From contig CM077011.1 in the NCBI GenBank assembly GCA_039090855.1, forward strand, positions 23,189,001-23,253,000: 64,000 nt of DNA, read 5' to 3'. Made by a program: the position numbers and the translations under genes. The stretch is from Macrothele yani (taxonomy: Eukaryota > Arthropoda > Arachnida > Araneae > Macrothelidae). Shown here one piece after another: positions 53,036-63,624 of the stretch; the stretch's first letter is position 1; each line of letters begins with the position of its first letter. Below the pieces are notes generated by a model. That model had not been told where the DNA came from and made no database searches. It saw only the letters and a program-made list of their open reading frames with translations.

Positions 53036-53530
53036 ACTTGTTAAGTTTGTTGAAATGTTACCCGTTAGCATTAAGAAATCGATGAACTTTCGCTTTCCTT
53101 AAAATACATCAGTATTTCGTGAATTTGCTGAAAGCTTTTCCCCAGATTGCTTTTTGGGTTTGTTGACATGTAATCTGATAATATTAAGAAATCTATAATT
53201 TTCATTTTCTTTAAGATGCATCAGTGAATTTTCTGAAAGCTTTTCATCAGATTACTTCTTGGGTTTGTTGAAATGTTATCCGTTAATATTAAGAAAAGGA
53301 TCAACTTTCATTCTGCTTAAGATGCATTAGTACTTCGTGAATTTTCTCAAAGATTTTCATCAGATTACTTGTTGGGTTTCTTGAAATGTTATCCGTTAAT
53401 ATCAAGAAATCGGTAAACTTTCACTTCCCTTAAGAGAGATCAGTAATTTTTGAATTTCCTGAAAGTTTTTCATCAGATTACTTGTTGAGTTTGTCCAAAT
53501 GCTATCCTTTAATATTAAGAAAGTCTTTGC

Positions 53531-54269
53531 TTTTAAGAAATGATTAAGATATTGTAATGACCCTCGCACCTTTCCAGCTGTTTCCCAACATAGCCGCGAT
53601 CCAACGAGAGCCGTCATATAATTTTGTTTTGATTCGTTTCGTAGTAGAATCACGCACACGAAAAAAAAAATTGAGGCCGTTTTTAATAATAACAAAAACA
53701 CAAAATAGACAGTTTATTCGGGTAAAACGATGTGGCTTGGGACTTCTCTAGGGCTGGTTAATGGAATGTTTTATTTTACTTCGTACCCGTCCGTGATATC
53801 AACAGTAGACCCGAACTTCGAGTTTCCCCGTATACCGACGTCGCTGCTACCGCCGACGCTGAAACTTTCGACCCTACCTATCTCTCCAAAAATCCGGTTC
53901 CGTCTGTCCCGCTTCCACTTCAAAAGTGTTTTCTCCTCAAATTTCAGATAATTTGCACTATTCACTGAAACAGATTCCAGAGTTAATCTCACGCGGGGCT
54001 ACATGCCACACCTTTAAGCTTGTGTTTCACTACTGAACGTGCCCTTGAGATCATCCCATCGCCACACAGGACAGATACAATACACTTCAAATACGTATGA
54101 AGCTGATTGCAACGTGCCTAATCGCGTGCATGTGACTTCAGCAGCCTTAAACCTGCTGATTTCGTCCGTTCTACCTACAAATGGCGCGAAGAAAGCAATT
54201 CCCTGTAGGAATGAATATGTACATACTGGATATATTTACAATTATCTTTGTATGACCCGGGGCTAGCGA
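53531..54269. other. Spacer; two antisense open frames of unclear meaning
   Basis: 53771-53992 is open on the minus strand and 53730-53951 on the plus strand. The minus-strand frame (DRRNRIFGEIGRVESFSVGG) has coding-like composition, but I do not recognise it. Confidence 0.3.
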
Positions 54270-54530
54270 ATCATACAGATACCTTGTATCGAGCCGAAGT
54301 CTACAAGAATCCTTATGTTCATAAGGCGCTGCAGCTTTTAAAAAAATAATTAAGTTATCTTGTATTGGGACCAAGTGTATAGGAGTGTTGACTTCTTATT
54401 TCAGCTTTTAAGAAATGAATAAGAAATCTTGCATCAGAACGAAGTATACAAGAGTGTGGATTTTCAGAACGCAGTTCAGGTTTTACGTGAATGTGAAAGT
54501 CTGTATTAAGAGACGTATACAAACTGTTTT
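54270..54530. repeat. ~70-bp degenerate tandem repeat
   Basis: Four diverged units anchored by CTTGTATCGAGCCGAAGT at about 54283, 54358, 54428 and 54499, each followed by a CAGCTTTTAA-like block. Confidence 0.6.
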
Positions 54531-55151
54531 TTTTTTCTAATTCTTCCTTTAACCTTAAACAGAACGTAAGTAGCAAAAACTATATCTTGTTTAAAACGAA
54601 TAAAATATTGCTCAGAAAACATCATTTCTCAACACAGATTATCGTCTTTAGCTAACATTACGGAACGAAACGAACTTGTGGTTAAAAAGCCTTTCTGCGA
54701 CATGAACAGTTCTTTTTTTTTTAAAAATCCGAACTGCCTTTATTTACAAGAAAAAAATGATTTATTTACGGACTTTCTTTTTGTAATAAGTCAACTATTT
54801 CTTCGATGAAAAGAATAAAATGTGATTAGGATGTGTTCTGAATGAATTGTAACTTCGAGTTCTTTGATGCAACATAAAATACTTAATTACTACATCCTAC
54901 CAATCCTAACCTAAGGAAAAATGTAAACGTAAAATACAGATGATAATTAGTAGGTGAAGATTCATAATATTGTCATCCCTCGAAACACTTCCAAACAGTA
55001 ATTAAGACAGAAGAATAAAGTTAAATATGTCATACGGGGACCATCGAGTACCAATGGACTGCATATATGCATACTGATAGAAGAATGGACCCTGTTTGGA
55101 AATCATGTTGCCATAAGCCCGTCTGTTGCTGACGTCACGAAACACGTAGTC
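54531..55151. other. Spacer, no recognised feature
   Basis: Nothing recognised. Confidence 0.45.
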
Positions 55152-55162
55152 TAATGGAATAA

Positions 55163-55385
55163 TGTTTTTCTGGGAGCAGGGGGCTAATGACTACGGTGAG
55201 CAACTTGATGGGCAATAAGCAGCTGCTGATCCCTAATTTAGGGCCAGTGGTTCCAGGAAAGAGAGAGATACAGCCAGTGCCGTGAGACAAAAACAACTTC
55301 CAAGCTTCACCGGAATTGGAACCCTGACCCGTCTGGGACGAATGATCAGAAACCAGTGCTCACACCACTCATCCACCGAAGCGAC
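55163..55385 (-). repeat. SINE-A, source of an adjacent satellite
   Basis: TAATGGAATAA at 55152-55162 is repeated at 55386-55396 (11-bp TSD). The body is complete but the head is diverged (box B complement GGAATTGGAACCC, box A complement CACCACTCATCCACC). The head region is reused in the satellite that follows. Confidence 0.9.
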
Positions 55386-55993
55386 TAATGGAATAAAGAG
55401 TGAGTTGCGTTCCGTCTGGGACGAATGATCAGAAACCAGCGCTCACATCACTCATCCACCGGGGCGACCAATGGAAAAAACAGTGAGTTGCGTTTCGTCT
55501 GGGACGAATGATCAGAAACCAGCGCTCACACCACTCATCCACCGGGGCGACCAATGGAATAAACAGTGAGTTGCATTCCGTCTGGGAAGAATGATCAGAA
55601 ACCAGCGCTCACACCACTCATCTACCGGGGCAACTAATGGAATAAACAGTGAGTTGCGTTCCGTCTGGGACGAATGATCAGAAACCAGCGCTCACACCAC
55701 TCATCCACCGGGGCGACCAATGGAATAGACAGTGAGTTGCGTTCCATCAGGGACGAATGATCAGAAACCAGCGCTCACACCACTCATCCACCGGGGCGAC
55801 CAATGGAATAAACAGTGAGTTGCGTTCCGTCTGGGACGAATGATCAGAAACCAGCGCTCACACCACTCATCCACCGGGGCGACCAATGGAATAAACAGTG
55901 AGTTGCGTTCCGTCTGAGACGAATGATCCGAAACCAGCGCTCACACCACTCATCCACCGGGGCGACCAATGGAATAAACAGTGAGTTGCGTTC
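55326..55993. repeat. 83-bp satellite made of SINE-A head plus flanking DNA
   Basis: Eight units. Each has about 56 bp of SINE-A head (CGTCTGGGACGAATGATCAG, AAACCAGCGCTCACACCACT, CATCCACCGGGGCGAC) followed by about 27 bp of target DNA including the TSD (AATGGAATAAACAGTGAGTT, GCGTTC). Anchors lie at 55330, 55412, 55495, 55578, 55661, 55744, 55827 and 55910. Confidence 0.95.
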
Positions 55994-56064
55994 CTTTCAA
56001 TTAAGAGACAAAAGTGGATGGGTTGAAGATTTATTCGTCACCCAGGTTGCGCAGTGATTTATCC

Positions 56065-56284
56065 GCCGCCCATGTGGCCCAGTGGAATAAGCTTCAGCTT
56101 TTGATCATTCATCCGAGATGTGTTTGTGTTGGAATCCCGGTGAGGCATGTATGTTGTGTTTGTCTTACGGCTCTGTGTTTCTCGCTTCTCTGGAACCAGT
56201 GGTCCTAAATTAGTGATAGGCAACTGTTTATAACCTGTCATGTTGCTTACGGTGGTCGTTAAATCTCCAACCAAATAAAAAAAT
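56065..56284 (+). repeat. SINE-A with 8-bp TSD
   Basis: ATTTATCC at 56057-56064 is repeated at 56285-56292. The head is diverged (CATGTGGCCCAGTGGAATAA; box B GTTGGAATCCCGG), the body is complete, and the tail is CCAAATAAAAAAA. Confidence 0.88.
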
Positions 56285-56292
56285 ATTTATCC

Positions 56293-58415
56293 TATGCGAA
56301 CTAATTTTGAAGCTGCCTTTGTTTGTGTTCCTTCAAATTCGGTTTACGTACCAGGAACATCAATCTTGCCATATCGTATGAGAACGCTCTAGGATAATCG
56401 CATTGCTTCCCCCTCCAAAATCCTGATGAATTGCTGAGCTTGCCTACGATTGGACACGTTGACCCATTCATTGAATTTCTGAGAAAGAGCATCCATCTAT
56501 CATCAGGTTCACACCTACTGATAGATGGATGCCCTTCTCAATCCAAGTAGGCTTTCACACAGTTCGATCCAAAAGCTTAATACGTTTCGGTTTTCCCATC
56601 AACTGAAAGATCATCCTGCCGAATCCTTCGGGCAGAGTGATGACCACCTTGGAGCAGAACGAACTGGTTTATGGCGCGTATTTTAATCCCCATATGAAGG
56701 AAGGAAACATAGAATTTCTGTGTAACCATTCTCCAGATCGAGTTAGACTTTGGACATTGAAATTTTGTAAGAACGAAATGTGTTGATTGTCACATTCCGC
56801 TGCAAAGCTCGTTACAGTTACTGCAAGAAACATTGGGATTTTTTGCGCACACTCAAACAGCGATTTGAGGAAAAAGAAAATATTTCGGTTATTCGGTATC
56901 TGTTGTACAAAACAAAAGATGATCGGGCAGCTAGCGTATGAATAACTATTGCTCGGATGACTAAATATTTCGGTTATTCGGTGTCTGTTGTGCAAGACGG
57001 AAGATAATCGGAAAAGTAGCCGATGAATAACAATTGCTTATTGCCGAATGTGTTGGTCATGTGGGAGGAAGGGAGAAAACTAAAGAAAGAAAAGGAGTGG
57101 GCGAACATATGTGAAGCACCAATCACGCATAGCAGCCGAATATGCAAAATATTTCCACGCCAACCTACAGAGGAATGTAATTAGTTACCAATATTCCTGG
57201 AATGGCACAGGAAACATTGTGTGCAAAAATGGGTAGGTGGGATTATTAGACAAAATGGAACCATATCAAAATACACTAATCGAGAAATTGTTGTAGAAAA
57301 AGCCCAGTGAGGCTTTTTCCGCTGTGGATTACTGTGGATCGAAAATATCAAATGATTGTATTATATTATGAAAAAATAGGAAGATATCAGGATTGAAGAG
57401 TTCTTGTACACGGTGTTAACACTGGAATTAGTTTTAAGTAATTAAAAATAATTGACTCAAATAGTAAACAGTAATATTGTAAATTACTGATAAAGTCATT
57501 CATTCCATGTTAGCCGTCGGAGGATATTGCGGCTGATATGGATTCTTAATGAGCTGAGAGTGAAGTTATTGTCAACGTGTTTTTCAACTTCCGTTAGTGG
57601 TTACAAAACACTGCAAGTTCTGTCAACTGGGCTTGCTCGCGAAAGGGAAGGAATGTATTAGCTGTCAGATAGTCTCTAAGTCACAATGACCATGACTTCA
57701 CTCTCAGATCATTCACAAGGCAGATCGGCGCTCGATATAGTCAGACGGCTAACATGGAACAAACGACTTCATAAGTAATTTGTATCGCATTATTGTTTTC
57801 TGTTTCAGTAAATGAATTTTATTTATTGTAAACTGACACCAGTGTTAAGATCGTGTACTAGAGCTTTTCATCCCTGATAACTTAATATTGAAGGACCCTA
57901 CGAATGTTCCCAGTCATCATTCCATGGCGTGGTAACAGGATGCATTTTTGGTTGCAAATCACCCTCGCCCCTTTTGATTTCGTGCTTTCCTCACATTTGT
58001 TTTACAAGCTACCAACTGTATATGAACAGCTGATGTACTACCGTAGACTATTATTATTATTTAGCCTATTTTTATTTATTTATATCTTCAAGCTGTGTTT
58101 GGAACAACCAGAATGAATGGTAGTGCTTTATCTACTTGGGACACTTCGAATATTAGTGTCGTGCGTTAAAGATCTTTGGTGGCTGTATTTCGTACTTTTC
58201 TAGAGAAGAATTACGAATTTGAAAATAAAATTATGGAGATTTGCACTTGAACCCCATTCCCCTCCCCGAAAAAAATCTCCTGGAGAAGTAACACAAAATG
58301 TTCTGCAGGAGAAAGAAACTTTCAGGTTTAGTGATGAATACACTGTATAATAAATTAGTTTTAACTGGTTTGTTGTGTGGTAATTATTTTATCATGAATA
58401 AAGTTTTATGCTGGT
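56293..58415. other. Spacer with a hairpin and a small duplication
   Basis: Apart from the hairpin at 56481-56538 and a diverged direct duplication at 56880-57045 (TATTTCGGTTATTCGG at 56881 and 56966), nothing is recognised. Confidence 0.5.
56481..56538. other. Hairpin
   Basis: GCATCCATCTATCA (56489-56502) pairs perfectly with TGATAGATGGATGC (56519-56532), and the outer GAGAA/TTCTC arms extend it with small bulges. The loop is about 16 nt. Confidence 0.85.
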
Positions 58416-58508
58416 TGTTAATGAAGACACTTAATGAAAAGAGACCTAACTGCCAGACAGAGGTCTGACAATAATTGAACAGAGAAAAAGGTACTCACTT
58501 TAAAATCT

Positions 58509-58514
58509 TTTATT
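58509..58514 (-). terminator. Polyadenylation signal in the LTR
   Basis: AATAAA on the minus strand within TCAAATAAAAGATTTT, downstream of the LTR TATA box as expected for the R region. Confidence 0.6.
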
Positions 58515-58645
58515 TGACAACTCCTGTTATCATCCAACACACACACTACTAGTCACACTAATCGTATAACAATAATGAAGAAGAACCTAATCACATAGAA
58601 CGAAGCTCTCGGCACAAAATAACGTAGCTCTTTTTATTCACATCG

Positions 58646-58770
58646 AACAAAACCTCTCCACATATGAACAAAAAGCTCTCCTCGCACATAAACAAAAGCT
58701 CTCTCCATATAAACAAAAGCTCTCTCCATATGAACAAAAGCTCTCTCTACGCACATAAACAAAAGCTCTC
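58646..58770 (-). repeat. 21-bp tandem repeats inside the LTR
   Basis: About five imperfect units of GAGAGAGCTTTTGTTCATAT with a G, with spacer differences, lying just downstream of the LTR TATA box. They create an artefactual open frame of repeated ERAFVYM. Confidence 0.85.
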
Positions 58771-58792
58771 CTAGGTATCGTTGAACGCGCCT

Positions 58793-58799
58793 ATTTATA
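58793..58799 (-). promoter_or_regulatory. TATA box of the LTR
   Basis: GCAGTATAAATAGGCGCG on the minus strand. Transcription would start about 30 bp downstream, close to the 21-bp repeats. Confidence 0.7.
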
Positions 58800-58957
58800 C
58801 TGCCTACCACCACGTCATGGCTACACTCGTTGCCACATATCATTCAGTGGGAGAAATAACATCTCGTTAAGTAAGAAGATAATTTACATAGGAAAATAAA
58901 ATAACGAGAGATAGTAAAATCAAAAGGAAAACTGAATATAGAGTATACGTTACATCA

Positions 58958-58967
58958 TCTCCCCCTT
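58958..58967 (-). promoter_or_regulatory. Polypurine tract
   Basis: AAGGGGGAGA on the minus strand, preceded by an A/T-rich run and followed by the TG of the LTR. It would prime plus-strand DNA synthesis. Confidence 0.75.
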
Positions 58968-59507
58968 AATTTTTTTTTTTTTTTTGCCGAAAAACCTATC
59001 AAATTTTGGAGTGTAGTCTTACACTTGCTGACTGACGTTTATCGTCCTCTTTTTTGTTTGTTTTGGTGGCAGCAGTATGTACAATATAAAACTTGGCATG
59101 ACAAAATCAGGAAATCTGCATTCGTCTGTGAAACACTTTTTATACTTGAACAAAACAAATCTGCATCGGCATACCTTTTTTTTTTTTTTCATTCTGCCTA
59201 GCAGGAATCACTTCTTTAATTTCAAATGACGTCTTCCTATTAGCGTTGATTACAAACCAAACTGTATCAGCGGCGAAGATTGCCTGTAGCTGCTTAACAG
59301 TAACAATTTACATTATTTTATCCCTAAGCACATATATATATATATATAATTTGGATTAGTAGACGGACATAGAAGATATATACAAAAAAAAACACAGATA
59401 CACAAAAAGAATGCATAGGCCCACACGAAAAAAAAAATTCTGACACGCCAACTGGTCGTGCAGGAAAAACAACAGAACGAGAAAGGAACCTGTCCACGAG
59501 AACCTAC
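58968..59507 (-). other. Gypsy 3' untranslated region
   Basis: Between the last frame and the PPT. Contains a short (TA)n at 59334-59349 and A/T homopolymers. Confidence 0.6.
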
Positions 59508-60365
59508 TTATCTCGAGGACGCATAAAAAACTCTAGTACGATAACGTTTCCCATGCCTAATCGGACTGGTAAATTCAGGTGGCGTCGGTCTTTTCAGAGA
59601 CTTGAATGGATTTGGAACATCTGTAGTCTGTCGGTCAAGAAATCCCTGCGGCTGACAGGAACGGTCAGGAACGGCTGAAGTCCATCGGTCAGGAACGGCT
59701 GAAGTCTGTCGGTCAGGAAATCCCTGCTGCTGACAGGAACGGGCTCCCCCAGGCTTTTGATATGTAGTCCCTTTGTGCTGGGGCCCGTGTTGTCCTTCCA
59801 GCATTCTTTTGAAGGGACGTGGCTCCGGCCACATCGTTTGTTTTCGCTTTCTACCTCTGGGCATGAGAGTAGAAGCAGGCATCGGCCCTGTTTGCCCTGA
59901 GTTTAGGTTCCAGGGGCGAAACCCGGGCGGATGCAAGGATCTCTGCCTTCGTCGCTGTTGCGGCGAGGCATATTGGGGAGACAAGTTACGTTTTCGACCA
60001 GCTTTTGGTGTTGCTGGACGGTTTGTAATTTGTGTCTGTCGTTTAGGAATCGTCGCCCTTATGTCTATATCTGATAAATCAGAAATATCTGATGACTCTG
60101 AGTCGCTGCTGTAAGTTAGTGGTCGTGCAGGGCGATGTTTATTTCTGCCTATAGGAATACTCTCTGACGAGGTATTCAAGGAAGTAGCAGCTTGTGTCGG
60201 TGTAGAGTTATTAGGGAATGGCGCAGCAATAGTCTTGGCAATGGTTGGAGGGAAAGGAACGATACTAGCATTTGAAGAATTTGATTCGACCCTTCGTCTT
60301 ATGGTTGAATCAGGTTGCGTTTTTGGAAGCCCTTCTTGTGGAGGGGAGGGTGAAGAAAAAATCAC
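59508..60365 (-). CDS. Extra 3' frame of the Gypsy element, low complexity (285 codons)
   Basis: A Ser/Pro/Arg-rich, probably disordered protein with a patch of SSDSESSDISDLSDIDI (about 90-106) and basic stretches (PKAGRKRNLSPQ, PRGRKRKQ) that could act in nuclear targeting or nucleic-acid binding (inference). A 30-residue segment near 210-255 is internally repeated (PDRQTSAVPDR, PDRWTSAVPDR, SCQPQGFLDRQT). No signal peptide, transmembrane segment or envelope-like feature is seen. It lies in a different frame from the preceding integrase tail and may be its continuation after a frameshift. The ATG at 60365 is the first available. Confidence 0.55.
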   Translation of the reverse strand: MIFSSPSPPQEGLPKTQPDSTIRRRVESNSSNASIVPFPPTIAKTIAAPFPNNSTPTQAATSLNTSSESIPIGRNKHRPARPLTYSSDSESSDISDLSDIDIRATIPKRQTQITNRPATPKAGRKRNLSPQYASPQQRRRQRSLHPPGFRPWNLNSGQTGPMPASTLMPRGRKRKQTMWPEPRPFKRMLEGQHGPQHKGTTYQKPGGARSCQQQGFPDRQTSAVPDRWTSAVPDRSCQPQGFLDRQTTDVPNPFKSLKRPTPPEFTSPIRHGKRYRTRVFYASSR

Positions 60366-60375
60366 TGGAGATTCT

Positions 60376-60768
60376 TCAAAAATGTTTGTCGGTTAGACCA
60401 AAATTTCTGGAGGTTTGATCGTGAGATATAGACTCTTGAGTCTGTGGAACAGAAGGTTGAGTAGGGTTGATGATAAAATCTATATTTCGTTCATGATATT
60501 TGCGACACTGAGCAACGTGTACGTATTGAAATTGATTGTCAGGTTTTTCAAGAATAATGTTATTTTCAAACACATTTGCCACTCGATATGGACCTTCGTA
60601 GCTGGGTGCAAATTTCTTTACTAAAGTATGAGAAACAGAAGACTGGAAGTGCGTTTCCACGAGAGTGAGATCTCCAACGACAAGATCTGGTTCCCTACGC
60701 CTAGTATTATAGTATCTTGCTTGAGCCGCTTGTGCTCCTATCATTGCAACACGAGCTTTTTCTGCCAT
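60376..60768 (-). pseudogene. Gypsy integrase C-terminal tail
   Basis: YYNTRRREPDLVVGDLTLVE followed by FAPSYEGPYRVANVFENNII is the GPY/F module at the C-terminus of many Gypsy integrases, with the GPY motif in EGPYRV. It is separated from the catalytic core by a TAA and a frame change at 60790-60979. Confidence 0.87.
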
Positions 60769-60977
60769 GATTCGTACTGATTGCGGAGTTGGTCACTGGT
60801 TTAGTTCGTCGATAATCCCCGTTAAATTTTCAAAAGGGGTCTTAATTTTTCGACCCAAAAAAAGTTCAGCAGGAGTAAATTTAGTAGATTCGTGAACAGA
60901 CGAGCGGAGGGCGAACGAAAAAGCTCAAGATGTTCATCCCACCGCTCGTGATGATCCATGGCAAATGTAGCAATCAT

Positions 60978-62324
60978 TTAAACTAGAGTGCGGTTTACTC
61001 GTTCCGCGGGATTACTCTGGGGATGATATGGGGAAATGAATTTATGCTTAATGTGTAGTCTCGCACACATTCTTTCAAAAATGTCAGAAATAAATTGGGG
61101 ACCATTATCCGAAACTACTTTATTAGGTGCACCATATTTAGAGAATACTTCATTAATTAATACATTACAAATAACTTCCGCCGTAGCGGCTTTAATGGGA
61201 AAAACTTCAACCCATTTAGAAAAGTTATCAGTTAATACTAAAACGTAACGAGCTTCGTTTTCAACAGATAAAGGATAAGGTCCCAATAAATCTATTGAAA
61301 TAATATAAAAAACATGAGAACTTGAACTAGATTTCAAGTGACCGGCCGGTCTTACATTACGGTAATTATGAATCTGATGCAAGTGATATGATTGAATGTA
61401 TGCGAGCACACTTTGGTACATGCCAGGCCAATAGGAAACATCCCGCAATTTACAACGGGTCTTGCGAATACCTAAATGGCCTGCAATAGGTGGGTCATGA
61501 AATTCGTTTAAAAGGGCCATTCTAAGGGTTCGTGGAATACATGGGCGAAACTGTGCCCTAGTTGTCCTAGATTTCGTATAGTAAAGGAGACCCTCTATGA
61601 CTTCAAAATGCTGTGACCTCCCAGCCAGAGAAGGACCACTTTGTTGTGGTGAACCCGCAAGCAAAAAATTATAGATATCCCCAAAATCTGGATCATTTAT
61701 TAATTCTGCTATTATCTGCTCTCTGGATGTTATATCAGCTATTAGAAGTAAAGGCTGACATCCAGGAGTAGTTTCTGTGGGAACCCCACTAATCGGGACG
61801 CGAGACAATGCGTCCGGTAATTGATTCTTATGACCTGGTTGGTACGAAATTTTGATATTACTCTCTTGTAACTTAAGAGCCCACTTCACAAGTCTTTGAG
61901 TGAGGTGCTTAGCAGAATTCAAATACTGAAGGGCAGAATGATCCGTAATTATGTTAACTGTCAATTCGTTAAGATAACATTGAAATTTGTCAAGAGCATA
62001 CACTACAGCAAGACATTCACGTTCCGTAGCTGAATAATTGCGTTCAGCTTTGGCTAAAGTACGGGACGCAAAAGCTATTGGATGCGCAGCTTGTGACAAA
62101 ACGCAACCAAGACCAACTCCGGATGCGTCAGTATAAATATCAAATTCCTTAGTATGATCCGGGAAAGCCAACACAGGAGGCTGAGTCAATGCAGACTTCA
62201 GTGCTTCAAATGCAGCGTTCGCTTCAGGGGTCCAAACAAACTTCTTGTATTTACGTTTCAAAGCATACAACGGCTCACAGATTGTAGCATAAGCGGAGAC
62301 GAACTGCTGATACCATCCGGTCAT
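60978..62324 (-). pseudogene. Gypsy RNase H and integrase (448 codons open)
   Basis: RNase H: FDIYTDASGVGLGCVL with Asp 66, ATERECLAVVYAL with Glu 103, NIITDHSAL with Asp 128, and LPDALSR near 171. Integrase: N-terminal zinc-binding region with His 276 and His 283, but the expected two Cys are Tyr 313 and His 316 (QSYHLHQIH). The catalytic core has IISIDLLGP (Asp 345), VVSDNGPQF (Asp 407) and SNPAERVNRT (Glu 441). The frame ends in TAA at 60978. A single TGA at 62325-62327 separates it from the RT frame above, so this is one pol polyprotein broken by stops. Confidence 0.93.
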
Positions 62325-62987
62325 TCACAGAAAGCGTGATAGTTCTTTTGCTGTTTTAGGCCGAGGAAAGTCAACAGTAGGCCTATTTTTTTCATTATCC
62401 GTAAATAAGCCGTGGGGAGTGATTTTCAACCCCAGATATACAATCTCGTCCCTCGTTATCTGGCATTTACTAGGTTTTAACGTCAAGCCAGCATTGTATA
62501 TGAGTTGGAACACCTGTTTGAGCAGAGAAAGGTGCTCGTCAAAAGTCTCGGATGTAATAATAATGTCATCCAAATATACATGCACATGGGGAACTAGAGC
62601 AGGTCTGAGAACCGTATCCATAAGCTTTGGGAAAGTAGCAGGTGCAGAAGCTAGTCCAAAGGGCATACGTAGGTATTCATAAGCCCCAAAAGGAGTCACA
62701 AAGCCTGTTTTATCGACGGAGTCTGGATGTACCGCCACCTGCCAATATCCACTCGCCAAATCCAAGGTTGACATCCATTTAGTTGACGATAGGTCATGCA
62801 AAATATGCGACATGACAGGTAGTGGATAATTTATCGCTTTCGTGACTTGGTTGAGCTTGCGGAAATCTGTCAAGAAACGAAATTCATTGGGTTGTTTCTT
62901 TGGAACCAGAAAAGCAGGTGCGGTCCAAGCGCTTGTTGATTCCCTTATTATGCCCTGTTTAATCATCTCGGAAATTTGACGTTGCAT
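62325..62987 (-). pseudogene. Gypsy reverse transcriptase
   Basis: FLVPKKQPNEFRFLTDFRKL (27-45), STLDLASGYWQV with the first catalytic Asp at 76, the YEYLRMPFGLASAPATF block (104-119) and HVYLDDIII with the YLDD box at 138-141. It is an RNA/DNA-templated polymerase acting in cytoplasmic particles (family knowledge). The frame differs from the protease frame (shift near 62980) and ends in TGA at 62325. Confidence 0.94.
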
Positions 62988-63568
62988 TTCCTGTTTTTAT
63001 GGGGAGCACAAGGGTAAGGTTTCGTCGCTATCGGTTTCGAACCATCAGTGTCAATGACGTGATAAACCACTTGTGTGACACCAGGTTGATCAGAAAATAA
63101 ACCAGGGCTTTCCTGCAAAAGTAGAGAAAGCTGGTTTCGTTGCCTCTCATTCAGTTGGTTACTCAGTAACAAACTCGTTATATCCATAGGATCCGTAGGA
63201 ATCACTTCGACAGGTTCCGGAAAGGAAATAACATGTTGTACGAAATTCAGGGTAACTTGAAAAGTATTGATAAAGTCCATGCCCATTAGGCATTTAACAG
63301 GTAGTTCGTCTATGAGCAGGAAAGAATCCGTAAAACGAGCCTTTCCCAGCACTAGAGATAATGTGACAGTTCCTGTGATACTGAATATTTCGTTATTTGC
63401 ACCTCGCAAATACTGCGTCGCAGGCTGAACGTGTATTACAGTAAAATTTTCAGTGCAAAACTTCGTATTTAGGGCTGATATTTCAGAACCAGTGTCGAAC
63501 TTTGTCTCGACAATAATATCTTCAATTGTCAAGAACACATCAGGCAACTGAGGAGTTTGGACAGTCAC
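62963..63568 (-). pseudogene. Gypsy aspartic protease and start of RT
   Basis: IIVETKFDTGSEISALNTKF contains the DTGS active site of retroviral-type proteases. LLIDELPVKCLMGMDFINTF holds the typical LLGxD-like end of the domain. The rest is the linker leading into RT. The coding sequence is open upstream of 63568 to about 63625. Confidence 0.9.
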
Positions 63569-63624
63569 TAATACTGTTTTAGTGTCAGAATGCTTGGTAT
63601 CAGGAAGCAGTACCGACCCTTGGT

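Larger units (their letters stand above)
52064..53530. repeat. ~110-bp tandem repeat, split by a Penelope-like element
   Basis: The unit contains AAGAAATCGATGAACTTTCG, CTTAAGATACATCAGTATTT, CGTGAATTT and TTTTCATCAGATTACTTGTT. The AAGAAA anchor occurs at 52064, 53083, 53186, 53291, 53404 and 53517, with periods of 103-113 bp apart from the insertion between the first two. Confidence 0.88.
58416..58957 (-). repeat. 3' LTR of the Gypsy element (boundaries approximate)
   Basis: Directly downstream of the polypurine tract, the LTR begins TGATGTAACGTATAC on the minus strand. It includes a TATA box (58793-58799), a 21-bp repeat cluster and an AATAAA signal (58509-58514). The end is placed at ...CATTAACA (58416) because LTRs end in CA; an earlier end is possible. 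The 5' LTR is outside the window. Confidence 0.65.

Noticed and set aside
53730..53992. Overlapping frames on both strands
   Set aside because: Both strands are open in a GC-richer patch, with no recognised domain. Kept only as a spacer note.
58634..58843. Frame with repeated ERAFVYM
   Set aside because: Translated 21-bp LTR repeats, located in the LTR.
59508..60365. Envelope protein of an errantivirus-like element
   Set aside because: No signal peptide, transmembrane helix, furin site or Cys pattern. The frame is disordered and Ser/Pro/Arg-rich.
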